Shown: piece by piece, positions 33,905-43,210 of the stretch
How the letters are laid out: every line of letters starts with the position of its first letter
Position numbering within the stretch: the stretch's first letter is position 1
Assembly (NCBI RefSeq): GCF_031846275.1
Contig: NZ_JAVRIB010000003.1
Coordinates: 217,809-281,808 of the forward strand
DNA length: 64,000 bases
Source of the DNA: Spectribacter hydrogenoxidans
Lineage (GTDB): Bacteria; Pseudomonadota; Gammaproteobacteria; Nevskiales; Salinisphaeraceae
Reading direction: 5' to 3'
The notes under the pieces: generated by a model
The model's database searches: none
Told to the model about the DNA's origin: nothing
What the model saw: only the letters and a program-made list of their open reading frames with translations
Program-made: the position numbers and the translations under genes

Positions 33905-35068
33905 ATGGCTGGACGCATCCCCGATTTTCCCGAGCTGTTGGCCGCGCTGGTTGGCACGCCCTCGATCAGTTGTGCCGACCCGGCCATCGACATGGGCAAC
34001 CGGGCCGCGGCCGAGTGTCTGGGCGGCTGGCTCGAAGACCTCGGCTTCGATTGCCGCTGCCTGCCGGTCGGTCCTCGCGATGACAAGGTCAATCTGATTG
34101 CCACGCTGGGTGATGCCGAGGCCGGCGACGGGCTGGCCCTGGCCGGGCATCTGGATACCGTGCCCTACGACGATAACGGCTGGGACAGCGACCCCTTTAC
34201 CCTGACCAGGCGGGACTCGCGCTACTACGGCCTGGGCACCACCGACATGAAGGGCTTCTTGGCCCTGGCCGCGGATGTGGCCCGCGATTACCGGGCCACG
34301 GATCTGACCCGGCCGCTGGTGATCCTGGCCAGTGCCGACGAGGAATGCGGCATGGACGGGGCCCGTGCCCTGCGCGATGCCGGACATCGGCCGGCCCGCC
34401 ACGCGGTGATCGGCGAACCCACCGGGCTGGTGCCGATCCGCCGGCACAAGGGTATCCTGATGGAAGCCATCCGGGTGACCGGGCATGCCGGCCATTCCAG
34501 CAATCCGGCGTTCGGAGTCAACGCCATCGACGGCATGCGCCAAGTGCTGAATGCCGTATGCCGCTTCCGCGACGAGTTGGCCACCCGCGCCCCGGCGCCG
34601 GGCTTTCCGGTCGACCATGCCACGCTGAATACGGGGGTGATCCACGGCGGCGACAGCCCCAACCGCATTCCCGCTCGCTGTGAATTGCAGGTGGATCTGC
34701 GTTTTCCACCGGGTTTCGACATTGCCCCGCTGCGCGACGAGCTGCGGGCAGTGGCGCACGAGGCCCTGGCCGAAAGCGACTGCGGCATCGAGTTCGAGGA
34801 ACTGTTTACCGGCACCCCGGCGATGGAAACCGCAGCCGACGCGGAAATCGTGCGCGCGGCGGAACAGCTCACCGGCCGGACGGCCGCGGCGGTGGACTTC
34901 GGCACCGAAGGCTCGTTCTACAATGCGCTGGGCATGGACACGGTGATTCTGGGCCCCGGCGACATCGACCAGGCCCATCAGCCCAACGAGTTTCTGGGCA
35001 TGGACCGCATCGATCCGATGCGCGACATCCTGCACGGACTGATCGGCCGATTCTGCCTAAGGCCGTGA
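33905..35068 (+). CDS. argE: Acetylornithine deacetylase
   Basis: Zinc hydrolase of arginine synthesis releasing ornithine from N-acetylornithine. 387 aa, typical length. M20-family motifs: ALAGHLDTVP (His and catalytic Asp), GLGTTDMKGF (bridging Asp), ASADEECGM (Glu-Glu base and ligand), and the C-terminal His in DQAHQPNEF. Followed by argA 37 bp downstream, which carries its own promoter; both act in the arginine pathway. Confidence 0.93.
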   Translation: MAGRIPDFPELLAALVGTPSISCADPAIDMGNRAAAECLGGWLEDLGFDCRCLPVGPRDDKVNLIATLGDAEAGDGLALAGHLDTVPYDDNGWDSDPFTLTRRDSRYYGLGTTDMKGFLALAADVARDYRATDLTRPLVILASADEECGMDGARALRDAGHRPARHAVIGEPTGLVPIRRHKGILMEAIRVTGHAGHSSNPAFGVNAIDGMRQVLNAVCRFRDELATRAPAPGFPVDHATLNTGVIHGGDSPNRIPARCELQVDLRFPPGFDIAPLRDELRAVAHEALAESDCGIEFEELFTGTPAMETAADAEIVRAAEQLTGRTAAAVDFGTEGSFYNALGMDTVILGPGDIDQAHQPNEFLGMDRIDPMRDILHGLIGRFCLRP

Positions 35069-35072
35069 ACAT

Positions 35073-35089
35073 GCTTTAATACGCGGTTT
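35073..35089 (+). promoter_or_regulatory. Putative argA promoter -10 region
   Basis: GCTTTAATACGCGGTTT, with TTTAAT or TTAATA as the -10, ends 17 bases before the argA ATG. It matches 15 of 17 bases of the candidate at 911-927. Confidence 0.35.
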
Positions 35090-35105
35090 CGCGGCGGGCA
35101 GCGGC

Positions 35106-36440
35106 ATGCATCCGGACAACGGCACAACCCAAACAGGCCAGGACATGGTGACGGCACTGCGCGCCAGTGCCCCGTACATCCATGCTCATCACGGCCGCAC
35201 CTTCGTGATCATGTTCGGCGGCGAGGCAGCCGCGGATCCCGGTTTCGCGGACCTGATCTACGACATTGCCCTGCTCAAGAGCCTGGGCGTGCGGGTGGTG
35301 CTGGTGCACGGCGCCCGGCCGCAGATCGACGCGGCCCTGGCCACAGCCGGGGTGGAAAGCGTGTTGTCCGGTGGCGTGCGGGTGACCGATTCGCCGGCTC
35401 TCACCTGCGTCAAGCAGGCGGTGGGCACCCTCCGCATGGACATCGAGGCCCTGCTGTCCACCGGGCTGGCCAGCACCCCGATGGGCGGCGCGCGGCTACG
35501 AGTGGCGGGCGGCAATCTGGTGACCGCCAAGCCACTGGGCGTGGTCAACGGGGTCGATCACCGCCACACCGGCGAGGTGCGGCGGGTGGATGTCGACGCC
35601 ATCCGGGCCCATCTCGATCGCGATCACATCGTGCTGCTCTCGCCCGTCGGCTATTCCCCCACCGGCGAGACCTTCAACCTGTGGGCGGAGGAAGTGGCCA
35701 CCGCCACCGCCGCGGCGTTACAGGCCGACAAACTGATCATGCTGCACGCGGGCCCGGAAATGCACGAGCATGCGGCGCACCCGCCGGCCCAGCTGTCACC
35801 CACCGAAGCCCAGGCATTACTGGAATCCGGTGACGGGCTGAACGACGAGGAGCGGGCCCGCCTGCAGTGCGCGGTACAGGCCTGCCGCCAGGGCGTGACG
35901 CGGGCCCATCTGGTGCGTTTCGAGGCCGATGGTGCGCTGCTACGCGAACTCTACAGCCGCGACGGCGCCGGTACGCTGGTCGCCGCCGACACCTACGACA
36001 TCATCCGTCAGGCCACGGTGGAGGATGCGGGCGGCCTGCTGAATCTGATCGCGCCGCTGGAGGCTGCGGGCATTCTGGTGCCCCGGTCCCGCGAACAGCT
36101 TGAGCTGGAAATCGACAACTACAGCGTGATGGTACGCGACGGGCTGATCACGGCCTGCTGCGCGCTGATTCCCTACCCCGATGAACAGGTCGGCGAACTG
36201 GCCTCGGTGGCGGTCCATGCCGACTACCGCAAGCAGGGCCGCGCCGAGCGCCTGATGCAGGCGGTGGAGCGGCGTGCCCGCGCCATGGGTCTGGCGCGGC
36301 TTTTCGTGCTGACCACCCGCACGCCGCACTGGTTCGTGGAGCGCGGTTTCAGCACCGCCGACATTGCGGATCTGCCGCTGACGCGTCAGCAGATGTACAA
36401 CTACCAGCGTAACTCCACCGTGCTGATCAAGACACTGTGA
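35106..36440 (+). CDS. argA: Amino-acid N-acetyltransferase (N-acetylglutamate synthase)
   Basis: First step of arginine synthesis: acetyl-CoA plus glutamate to N-acetylglutamate. 444 aa made of an amino-acid-kinase-like domain (residues 1-290; VLVHGARPQID is the arginine-regulatory fold's glycine loop) and a GNAT domain (about 295-440; VAVHADYRKQGRAERLM is the acetyl-CoA loop). This is the classic gammaproteobacterial ArgA and is normally feedback-inhibited by arginine. Confidence 0.95.
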   Translation: MHPDNGTTQTGQDMVTALRASAPYIHAHHGRTFVIMFGGEAAADPGFADLIYDIALLKSLGVRVVLVHGARPQIDAALATAGVESVLSGGVRVTDSPALTCVKQAVGTLRMDIEALLSTGLASTPMGGARLRVAGGNLVTAKPLGVVNGVDHRHTGEVRRVDVDAIRAHLDRDHIVLLSPVGYSPTGETFNLWAEEVATATAAALQADKLIMLHAGPEMHEHAAHPPAQLSPTEAQALLESGDGLNDEERARLQCAVQACRQGVTRAHLVRFEADGALLRELYSRDGAGTLVAADTYDIIRQATVEDAGGLLNLIAPLEAAGILVPRSREQLELEIDNYSVMVRDGLITACCALIPYPDEQVGELASVAVHADYRKQGRAERLMQAVERRARAMGLARLFVLTTRTPHWFVERGFSTADIADLPLTRQQMYNYQRNSTVLIKTL

Positions 36441-36453
36441 CCCGCTCCCGACG

Positions 36454-37203
36454 GTGACCGACACCCGCCGCAAGCATGTGCCCCGGCTCCATGTGGACCG
36501 GGCGCTGGCCATTGGTGACACGGTGGCCCTGGGTGCCCAGCAGGTCCATCATCTGGGTGCGGTGCTGCGCCTGCGTACCGGGGCCGATCTGGTGCTGTTC
36601 GACGGCCGCGGCGGGGAATATCCGGCCCGGCTGGCGGCGCTGGATCGCAAATCCGCGCAGGCATTGGTGCTGGAACATCGCCAGCCGCGGCGCGAATCAC
36701 CGCTGGCCGTCACGCTGGCGCAAGCCGTGGCCCGGGGCGACCGCATGGATTTTGCCGTGGCCAAGGCGGTGGAGCTGGGCGTGGCCGCCATCCAGCCGCT
36801 GTTCACCGAGCGCGGCCAGGTGAAGTTGGCCGGCGACCGCCTCGACCGCAAGCACCGCCACTGGCAGGCCGTGGTCCGCTCGGCCGCGGAACAGGCCGGC
36901 CGGGAGGTGCTGCCGACGGTGCATGTTCCCTGCCGGCTGGATGGCTGGCTGACCGACGCCGGCGGTGAACGGCGCCTGATGCTCGATCCCCGCGCCACGG
37001 GCGGTCCCGCCGACGGCACCACCACGCCGACCTCGGTCACTCTCCTGATCGGTCCGGAATCCGGGTTTTCCGACCAGGAACTGGACGCGGCCCGGGCCAG
37101 CGGCTTCGAAGGCGTGCGTCTGGGGCCACGCATCCTGCGCACGGAAACCGCCGGCCCGGCGGCGCTGGCGGCGTTGCAGACCCGCTGGGGAGACTTCCGT
37201 TAG
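36454..37203 (+). CDS. rsmE: 16S rRNA (uracil(1498)-N(3))-methyltransferase
   Basis: SPOUT-fold methyltransferase modifying U1498 of 16S rRNA. 249 aa starting at GTG 36454. Motifs: HHLGAVLRLRTGADLVLFDG (PUA-like N-terminus), MDFAVAKAVELGVAAIQPLFTER, LLIGPESGFSDQE and the knot end LGPRILRTETAGPAAL. In E. coli rsmE precedes gshB; here it follows argA and converges on the chp cluster with a 6-bp gap. Confidence 0.94.
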   Translation: MTDTRRKHVPRLHVDRALAIGDTVALGAQQVHHLGAVLRLRTGADLVLFDGRGGEYPARLAALDRKSAQALVLEHRQPRRESPLAVTLAQAVARGDRMDFAVAKAVELGVAAIQPLFTERGQVKLAGDRLDRKHRHWQAVVRSAAEQAGREVLPTVHVPCRLDGWLTDAGGERRLMLDPRATGGPADGTTTPTSVTLLIGPESGFSDQELDAARASGFEGVRLGPRILRTETAGPAALAALQTRWGDFR

Positions 37204-37209
37204 ACGTGC

Positions 37210-37725
37210 CTAGGAGACGCCGCCCGGCTCCCAGTCGGTGGCCGCAAGATGCTGATCCTCGACATCCCCCACCGCTTCGGCCAGACGCCGTTCGATCGCC
37301 TCCAGATCGGGGATCAGCGCTTCGGTGTTCGCCAGCCGCGTGCGCGCGAGAATCACCTCGTCATCATCCTCGCGCATCGGGGCCGGCCGCAGCGCAGCGG
37401 GATTGAGCAGCGTCAGCTGCGGCTTGCCCTGCAGCACAATCATGAACAGCCCGGCGTCCAGATGCGTCCCCAGGCTGTTGATCACCGCCACCCGCGTCCG
37501 CCGGGTACGGGCGGGCATCGGCTCGCCCAGAAGCGCCTCCAGGGACAGGACCGGCAGACGCTGCTCGCGCCAGTCGGCGAAGCCGAGCAGCCAGGCCGGC
37601 CCCTCGGTTTCCAGCGCCACGGCTTCCATGCCCAGCACCTCGGCCAGACCGGCCTTGGGCAGCAGCAGCCACGTGGAGGCCAGCGGCATCAGTTGGCCGT
37701 AGAGCGCGCGATCGGACTCAGCCAT
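37210..37725 (-). CDS. chpC: CheW-like protein, ChpC-type
   Basis: 171 aa cytoplasmic adaptor of the chemosensory array, distantly CheW-like: LLLPKAGLAEVLGM, GPAWLLGFADWREQRLPVLSLEALLG match the first and second CheW barrels. The last gene of the chp cluster, overlapping chpA by 8 bases. In Pseudomonas the cluster also ends with a CheW-like ChpC after chpA/chpB; no methyl-transferase or methyl-esterase (pilK, chpB) gene is present here. Confidence 0.75.
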   Translation of the reverse strand: MAESDRALYGQLMPLASTWLLLPKAGLAEVLGMEAVALETEGPAWLLGFADWREQRLPVLSLEALLGEPMPARTRRTRVAVINSLGTHLDAGLFMIVLQGKPQLTLLNPAALRPAPMREDDDEVILARTRLANTEALIPDLEAIERRLAEAVGDVEDQHLAATDWEPGGVS

Positions 37726-40700
37726 GGTCGTCCGCCTCCTCCTGTCGGCCCAGCACCGAGCGAATCTCGGCCAGCAGCTGTTCCTCCTGATAGGGCTTGG
37801 TGAGGAAGCGGTCCACGCCGATCTGTTCGGCCCGGCGCCGGTGCTTGTCGCCGCTGCGGGAGGTGATCATGACAATCGGCGTATGCCGGAGCGTCTGACT
37901 ATTGCGCATGTAGGTCGCCAGTTCGAAGCCGTCGATCCTGGGCATCTCGATATCCAGCAGCACGGCATCGGGCGGATTCGCCTGCAACTGCGCCAGCGCG
38001 TCCATGCCGTCCTTGGCCAGCCCCACGCGGAAGCCCTGGCGGGTGAGGAACCGCTCGGATACCCGGCGGATGGTGATGGAGTCGTCCACCACCAGCACCA
38101 GCGGCCGGGCATCGGCGGCGGCCGTTGCCGACGCGGGCGGCCGGGGAACGGCTCGCGTCTGCGTCTGAACCAGGGCGGCCAGGTCCAGGATCACCATCAC
38201 GGCACCATCGGCAAGTACCGTGGCACCGGCGATGCCCGGCACCGTAGCCACCTGCGGCCCTACCGGCTTGACCACGATCTCACGGCTGCCAATCATGCTG
38301 TGCGCCACGAATGCCGCCCGCCGTTCACCCGCCCGGGCCAGTATCACCGGCAGATTGACGGGCGCGTCTTCGCCCGGCGCCGCATCGGGCACGCCCAGCA
38401 CCTCGGCCAGTTCCACCAGTCGATAGCGCTGTCCTGCGTACTCGAGGGTGGGCTCGCCCTCGGCCTTGGCAGCCCCCTTCAGTTCATCGCGGGACAGGCG
38501 GGTCACGCCCTCGATGCTGCCCATCGGCACCGCATAACGCTCCTCGCCGACACCCACGAACAGGGCCTGGCTGATGGCCAGACTCAACGGCAGGCGAATC
38601 GCGAACCGGGTGCCTCCCGATGCCCCCGCCGCCACCGTCAGACCGCCGCCGAGTTCGCGGATTTCGGCCGCCACCACGTCCAGGCCCACCCCGCGGCCGG
38701 CGGACTGAGTGAGCGTATCGGCCGTGGACACACCCGGCTGGAAGATCAGGCGGGCCGCCGCCTCGTCGGAGACTTCGTCACCCTCGGCCAGCAGGCCAAG
38801 CGTGCGGGCCCGGGCAACGATGGTGTCCAGATCCAGGCCACGACCGTCGTCACCGACCTCGATCACCAGCTGAGTGCCCTCGCGGAACAGAGTGATCTCG
38901 ATGCGCCCGGCCGCCGGTTTGCCCGCCGCCTGTCGTGTCTCCGCGGGCTCGATGCCATGCACCACGGCATTGCGCAGCAGATGTTCGATGGGGGCGGTCA
39001 TGCGCTCGAGCACGCTGCGGTCGAGTTCCTCGTCGCCGCCCCTGATGAACAGCTCCGCCGGCCTCTGGGTCTCATCGGCCACCTGGCGTACCAGCCGCTG
39101 CAGACGCTGTTCCTGCCGCGCGAACGGCACCATCAATGTACGCATCAGGCCCTGCTGCAAGCTGGTGTTCACCCGTGACTGCTGTACCAGCAGGACCTCG
39201 TCCTGCTCGACCAGGTCGGTGAGCGAGCCGTGCAGGCTCATCAGGTCCGCCGCGCTCTCGGAAAGGCTCCGGGAGTATTCGTGCAGGGCCGAGTAGCGAT
39301 CCATTTCCAGCGGATCGAACTCGGTATCGTAGCGGTCACCGTCCTCGGCGTGGCGGGCCACGATCTGTGATTCGGTTTCCAGATCGAGCTTGCGTAGCTG
39401 ATCCCGCAACCGGCGAGTGGTCTGGGCCATTTCCCGCAACTGGGCCTGGAGTTCGGTATTGCGCTGCTCCAGACGGGCCCGGTAGATGCTGATCTCGCCC
39501 GCCTGATTGAGCATGCCATCGAGATCGACCACCGGAATGCGGGCGGTGTCCGGCAGGCTGCTGTCCTCGGCCGGGGCCGTTTCGGGCGCCCAGAACAACC
39601 GTTCATCGAAGGCCGCGGCCGGTACTGGCGACGCCGGTTCGGTCGGCTCGATCGGCGCCGGCTCGGGCGCGATATCCGATTCGCCGGCGGCACGCAGCCT
39701 TGCCAGCACGGGCTCGGCCGACGGCGTCGGCTCGCCGCGCCGGATGCTGTCGAGCATCTGCCGCAGTGATTCCAGCGCAGTCTGCAGCGGCGGGATGGCC
39801 GACGGCGCCTGGCGGGTACGGCCGAGGCGATCCTCCAGCTCGTGGCTGATGTCGCCCACCGCCGTGATATGCGCCATGCGGGCGCTGCCCTTGAGCGTGT
39901 GCAGCAGGCGCATGATCTCGGCCGGCGCGCGGTGGCTGTCCGGCTGCACCTGCCAGCGGTCAATCTGGTAGGCCAGCCCCTCCAGCAGTTCGTCGGCCTC
40001 GCCCAGGAAAATGCCGGTCAGTTCCGATTCGGACAACTGATCCAGCGGCGCCTCCTCAAGCGGTTCGTCCGCCGGGGTCTGATCGAGCACCTCGGGTTCT
40101 TCCTGCGCCGGACCGGTGTCGGCCAGGGCCGCCAGGACCCGCTCGGGCGCCTCGGTCGTCTGATCGTGTGGGTCGGCGGCCTCGGCTTCGCCCGTATCCA
40201 GGAACGGCGTGTCGGTATCAAGCCCGGCCGGGGTCATCGCCCCGGCATCATCGGTGCTGGCGGCGTCCTCCGGCGTGCCCGGTTCCGGCACCAGCGACGC
40301 CAGGGCGTCCAGCAGCGGTTGCGGATCGGCGGAACGGTCACCGTGGCGGAAGCGATCGAGCATCGCGTAGAGCCCGTCGGCCACGCTGTCGAGCACATCC
40401 AGCGCCGGGGCGTCCGGCGCCGGCAGCTCGCCGCGCGCATAACGCTGCATGAGCTGCTCGAATTCCTGGGCCACCTGCCCCATGGTCCCGGCATCGGCGG
40501 TTCGCGCGCTGCCCTTGAGGGTATGGCAGCGCCCACGCAGACTTCTGGAGTAATGGCGATCGCCGGGGGACTCGCGCCAGTCCCGGAGGTCGGCCTCGAT
40601 GGCGTCCACCAGATCGCAGGCCTCGTCGGTAAACACGATCATCAGCTCACGCGAATCCGAGGCATCCACGGCATCGGCGGGCAGGGCCCGGCGCGCCTGG

Positions 40701-43198
40701 TCGAGCCGGGCCAGCCAGCCGTCAATGTCGGTGTCGGCGATTTCGTCCCGATCGCCGACCAACAGGGATTCGATCAGCGTGACCGCGTCACCCAGCAGGG
40801 CCAGTGCCGGGGCCTCCAGCGGTGACTCGGCGGCACGGGCCGCATCCGCGAACTGTTCCAGCGGCGCCGCGATGCGCACGATCGCGTCTTCACGAACGGC
40901 CTCGGCGCTGCCCTTGAGGGTATGCAGGGCGCGAACCAGGTCATCGGGCACTCGCACCGGCGGCGTGGTGGCAGCGACCCCACGCAGAGCCTGCAGATGG
41001 CGTTTCGCATCCGCCCGGAAGATGCGCAGCAGCTCGGAGTCGCCGTCGGCCTCGCCATCCGTTGCGTCGCCGTCGCCGGTGATCGCCTGCGCCGCGCCAA
41101 TCACCGGCGCCGCGGCCGTTGGCGGCTGGCCGGCCTTGAAATCCTCGATCAGGGTCGGCAACGCGGCCACCGCATCGTCCACCACCCGGCGGACCCGGGC
41201 GTCGATCCGGACCGCGCCCTCCAGGCAGCGGTTCAGCAGATGCTCGACCGCCCAGCCGAACTCGCCGATCTCCTCGGCCTGCACCATGCGGCCGCTGCCC
41301 TTGAGGGTATGAAACGCCCGGCGGATTTCCGCCAGCCGTTCGCTGTCGTCGAGATTGCCCGCCCACACCGGGACATCCCGCTGCAGGTTGACCAGCACCT
41401 CGCCAGCCTCTTCCAGGAAGATGTCGCGGATTTCGGGGTCCACGGCATCGGGGGTCGCGGGTTCCGCATCCTCGGCCGGGGGCGTTTCGCTGACCAGGGC
41501 CTCGGCCTGGTCAGGTGGCACCGCAAGTTGCGCCAGGTAACCGCGTGCCTGTTCGTAGAGCTGTGGCAGACGCTCGGGCTGCCCGGCAAGACCCTCCAGA
41601 TAGTATTCGAGAGCCACGATGGCATCGGCCAGCGCGCGCACCCGGCTCGGATCGTCGCGCACGCCCAGCATGGCCCGGCTGCCCATGAACGCATTCAGAC
41701 GGGCGGCCAAGTCGACGCCATCTTCCTCGGACAGGATGTGCAGACCGGCCTCGATCTCGCGCAGCAACCGCGCCGCCTCGGCGGCCAGTTCGACATCCCC
41801 GCTTTCCACGAACACCGGGACCAGGTCGCGGATGCGGACGATGTTGACCCGCGCTTCCCGGTAAATGGCGGACATGCCGTGGCTGACATCCTGCTGCGGT
41901 GCCGGCTGGGCGGCCGGAGCCGGTTCCTGACCGCGGTAAAGGTGCTGGAACAACGCGCTGTCGAGGCTCTGCTCGACATTGAGCAGCGCCAGGGCCACAT
42001 CCATCCACGCAGCGTGCTCGCGCTCGCCCCGCTCGTGCAGGCCGGTGACCGCATCCGCCTGGTTACGGACCACCCGCATGAGCATGTCCAGACCCAGCAT
42101 GGCCAGGGTGTCGGCCACCCGCCGGATGGTGGCGACGGTGTCCTGCATGTCCACACTGGCCCGGTCGCCGGCGCGCAGCACCAGGTCAATGGCATTCTTG
42201 ACGCTGTCGATATCCTCGCGGATTTCCGCCGCCAGCTTGTTGACCAGCCCGGTATTCGGGCCGCGCAGACGGGCCCGCATGCGCGAGAGTTGTTCGGGAT
42301 CAGGCAGCAGCGTCGCCAAGCCATAAGCCTCGCGCAGGGCCGCCACCCGCGGGCCCTCGGTGCGGGCACGACCGGCGAAATAGACCAGGCCGTAGACCAG
42401 TGCGTCCGGGACTTCGCCCAGCGCGCGGTCGCCATTCACCGCGGCCGCCTTGAGCTGCTGGCCAACCCGCCCGAGCAACCGCTTGATTTCCAGTTCGCAC
42501 TCCAGCCCGTCGGCCGCAATGGCTTCGATTACCGCTGTGGCGGCCTCGAACAGCCGCTGGCCACGCTGGTCGGCCACGGTATCGGCCATGTCGGCCGCGA
42601 TCTGTTCCAGACGCCCCAGCGTCTCCGCGGTGGCGTCGTCGCGCAGCAGCCCCAGCAACGCCGCCTGAAACGGCCCCAGATGCTGCCGGGCGCGGGCCTG
42701 ACCGGCATTATCGGCACGCCCTTCGATCAGGCCCGGCCGGCTGTCGACCGGCTCGCAGAGCTGAGCGTAATGGGCGAACAGCGCGCTTTCGGCAATCACC
42801 CCGGCACCGCGGGCGACCCGCAGTTCGTTGATCAGCGGCAGAAAGACCAGCGCGTTGTCGGTTTCACCATTATGCAGAGCATCCAGGTAGTCGGTGAGCT
42901 GGACCGTGGCGCCCAGCAGCGCCTCGAAGGCCCGTTCCGGCGCCGCTTCCAGATCGCCGAGCAGATCGTGAACGGCGGCGCGCATTTCCTCGGCAAACAC
43001 CGCGCCGCCCTCGCAAAGAACCATGCGCAGGGTGCCGCGGATCTGATGCAGTTCGACCAGCGCCCGCTGCAGCGGGAGCGGATTGTCCGGAGCGTCGAGG
43101 AAGGTTTCGACGAACGAGCGCACGCGTTCGAGGCTGTGCTCCAGCTCGGCGTGGACCCAGTGGAGCCCCCCGGAAGTGATTTGTTTGACCTGCGCCAA
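37718..43198 (-). CDS. chpA: Chemosensory hybrid histidine kinase ChpA (PilL-type)
   Basis: CheA-like kinase controlling type IV pili. 1826 aa. Order: an N-terminal FimL/Hpt-like region (degenerate LHQIRGTLRMV near residue 50); four Hpt domains with HTLKGS near residues 629, 758, 891 and 1098; CheA dimer/P4 ATPase (HLLRNAVVHG near 1410, GDDGRGLD); a CheW domain; and a receiver (VVDDSITIRR, phospho-Asp in LLDIEMPRIDG near 1744, KPYQ). Pseudomonas ChpA is longer (about 2,470 aa) with more phosphotransfer sites, so this is a reduced form. The start is TTG at 43198, 12 bp after pilJ; no nearer ATG aligns. Start confidence moderate, identity high. Confidence 0.93.
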   Translation of the reverse strand: MAQVKQITSGGLHWVHAELEHSLERVRSFVETFLDAPDNPLPLQRALVELHQIRGTLRMVLCEGGAVFAEEMRAAVHDLLGDLEAAPERAFEALLGATVQLTDYLDALHNGETDNALVFLPLINELRVARGAGVIAESALFAHYAQLCEPVDSRPGLIEGRADNAGQARARQHLGPFQAALLGLLRDDATAETLGRLEQIAADMADTVADQRGQRLFEAATAVIEAIAADGLECELEIKRLLGRVGQQLKAAAVNGDRALGEVPDALVYGLVYFAGRARTEGPRVAALREAYGLATLLPDPEQLSRMRARLRGPNTGLVNKLAAEIREDIDSVKNAIDLVLRAGDRASVDMQDTVATIRRVADTLAMLGLDMLMRVVRNQADAVTGLHERGEREHAAWMDVALALLNVEQSLDSALFQHLYRGQEPAPAAQPAPQQDVSHGMSAIYREARVNIVRIRDLVPVFVESGDVELAAEAARLLREIEAGLHILSEEDGVDLAARLNAFMGSRAMLGVRDDPSRVRALADAIVALEYYLEGLAGQPERLPQLYEQARGYLAQLAVPPDQAEALVSETPPAEDAEPATPDAVDPEIRDIFLEEAGEVLVNLQRDVPVWAGNLDDSERLAEIRRAFHTLKGSGRMVQAEEIGEFGWAVEHLLNRCLEGAVRIDARVRRVVDDAVAALPTLIEDFKAGQPPTAAAPVIGAAQAITGDGDATDGEADGDSELLRIFRADAKRHLQALRGVAATTPPVRVPDDLVRALHTLKGSAEAVREDAIVRIAAPLEQFADAARAAESPLEAPALALLGDAVTLIESLLVGDRDEIADTDIDGWLARLDQARRALPADAVDASDSRELMIVFTDEACDLVDAIEADLRDWRESPGDRHYSRSLRGRCHTLKGSARTADAGTMGQVAQEFEQLMQRYARGELPAPDAPALDVLDSVADGLYAMLDRFRHGDRSADPQPLLDALASLVPEPGTPEDAASTDDAGAMTPAGLDTDTPFLDTGEAEAADPHDQTTEAPERVLAALADTGPAQEEPEVLDQTPADEPLEEAPLDQLSESELTGIFLGEADELLEGLAYQIDRWQVQPDSHRAPAEIMRLLHTLKGSARMAHITAVGDISHELEDRLGRTRQAPSAIPPLQTALESLRQMLDSIRRGEPTPSAEPVLARLRAAGESDIAPEPAPIEPTEPASPVPAAAFDERLFWAPETAPAEDSSLPDTARIPVVDLDGMLNQAGEISIYRARLEQRNTELQAQLREMAQTTRRLRDQLRKLDLETESQIVARHAEDGDRYDTEFDPLEMDRYSALHEYSRSLSESAADLMSLHGSLTDLVEQDEVLLVQQSRVNTSLQQGLMRTLMVPFARQEQRLQRLVRQVADETQRPAELFIRGGDEELDRSVLERMTAPIEHLLRNAVVHGIEPAETRQAAGKPAAGRIEITLFREGTQLVIEVGDDGRGLDLDTIVARARTLGLLAEGDEVSDEAAARLIFQPGVSTADTLTQSAGRGVGLDVVAAEIRELGGGLTVAAGASGGTRFAIRLPLSLAISQALFVGVGEERYAVPMGSIEGVTRLSRDELKGAAKAEGEPTLEYAGQRYRLVELAEVLGVPDAAPGEDAPVNLPVILARAGERRAAFVAHSMIGSREIVVKPVGPQVATVPGIAGATVLADGAVMVILDLAALVQTQTRAVPRPPASATAAADARPLVLVVDDSITIRRVSERFLTRQGFRVGLAKDGMDALAQLQANPPDAVLLDIEMPRIDGFELATYMRNSQTLRHTPIVMITSRSGDKHRRRAEQIGVDRFLTKPYQEEQLLAEIRSVLGRQEEADDHG

Positions 43199-43210
43199 CT
43201 GTGACGCTCG

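Noticed and set aside
40922..43204. Plus-strand open frame of 760 codons inside chpA
   Set aside because: Mirror of the ChpA frame; low-complexity His/Gln/Arg composition and no homology-like blocks.
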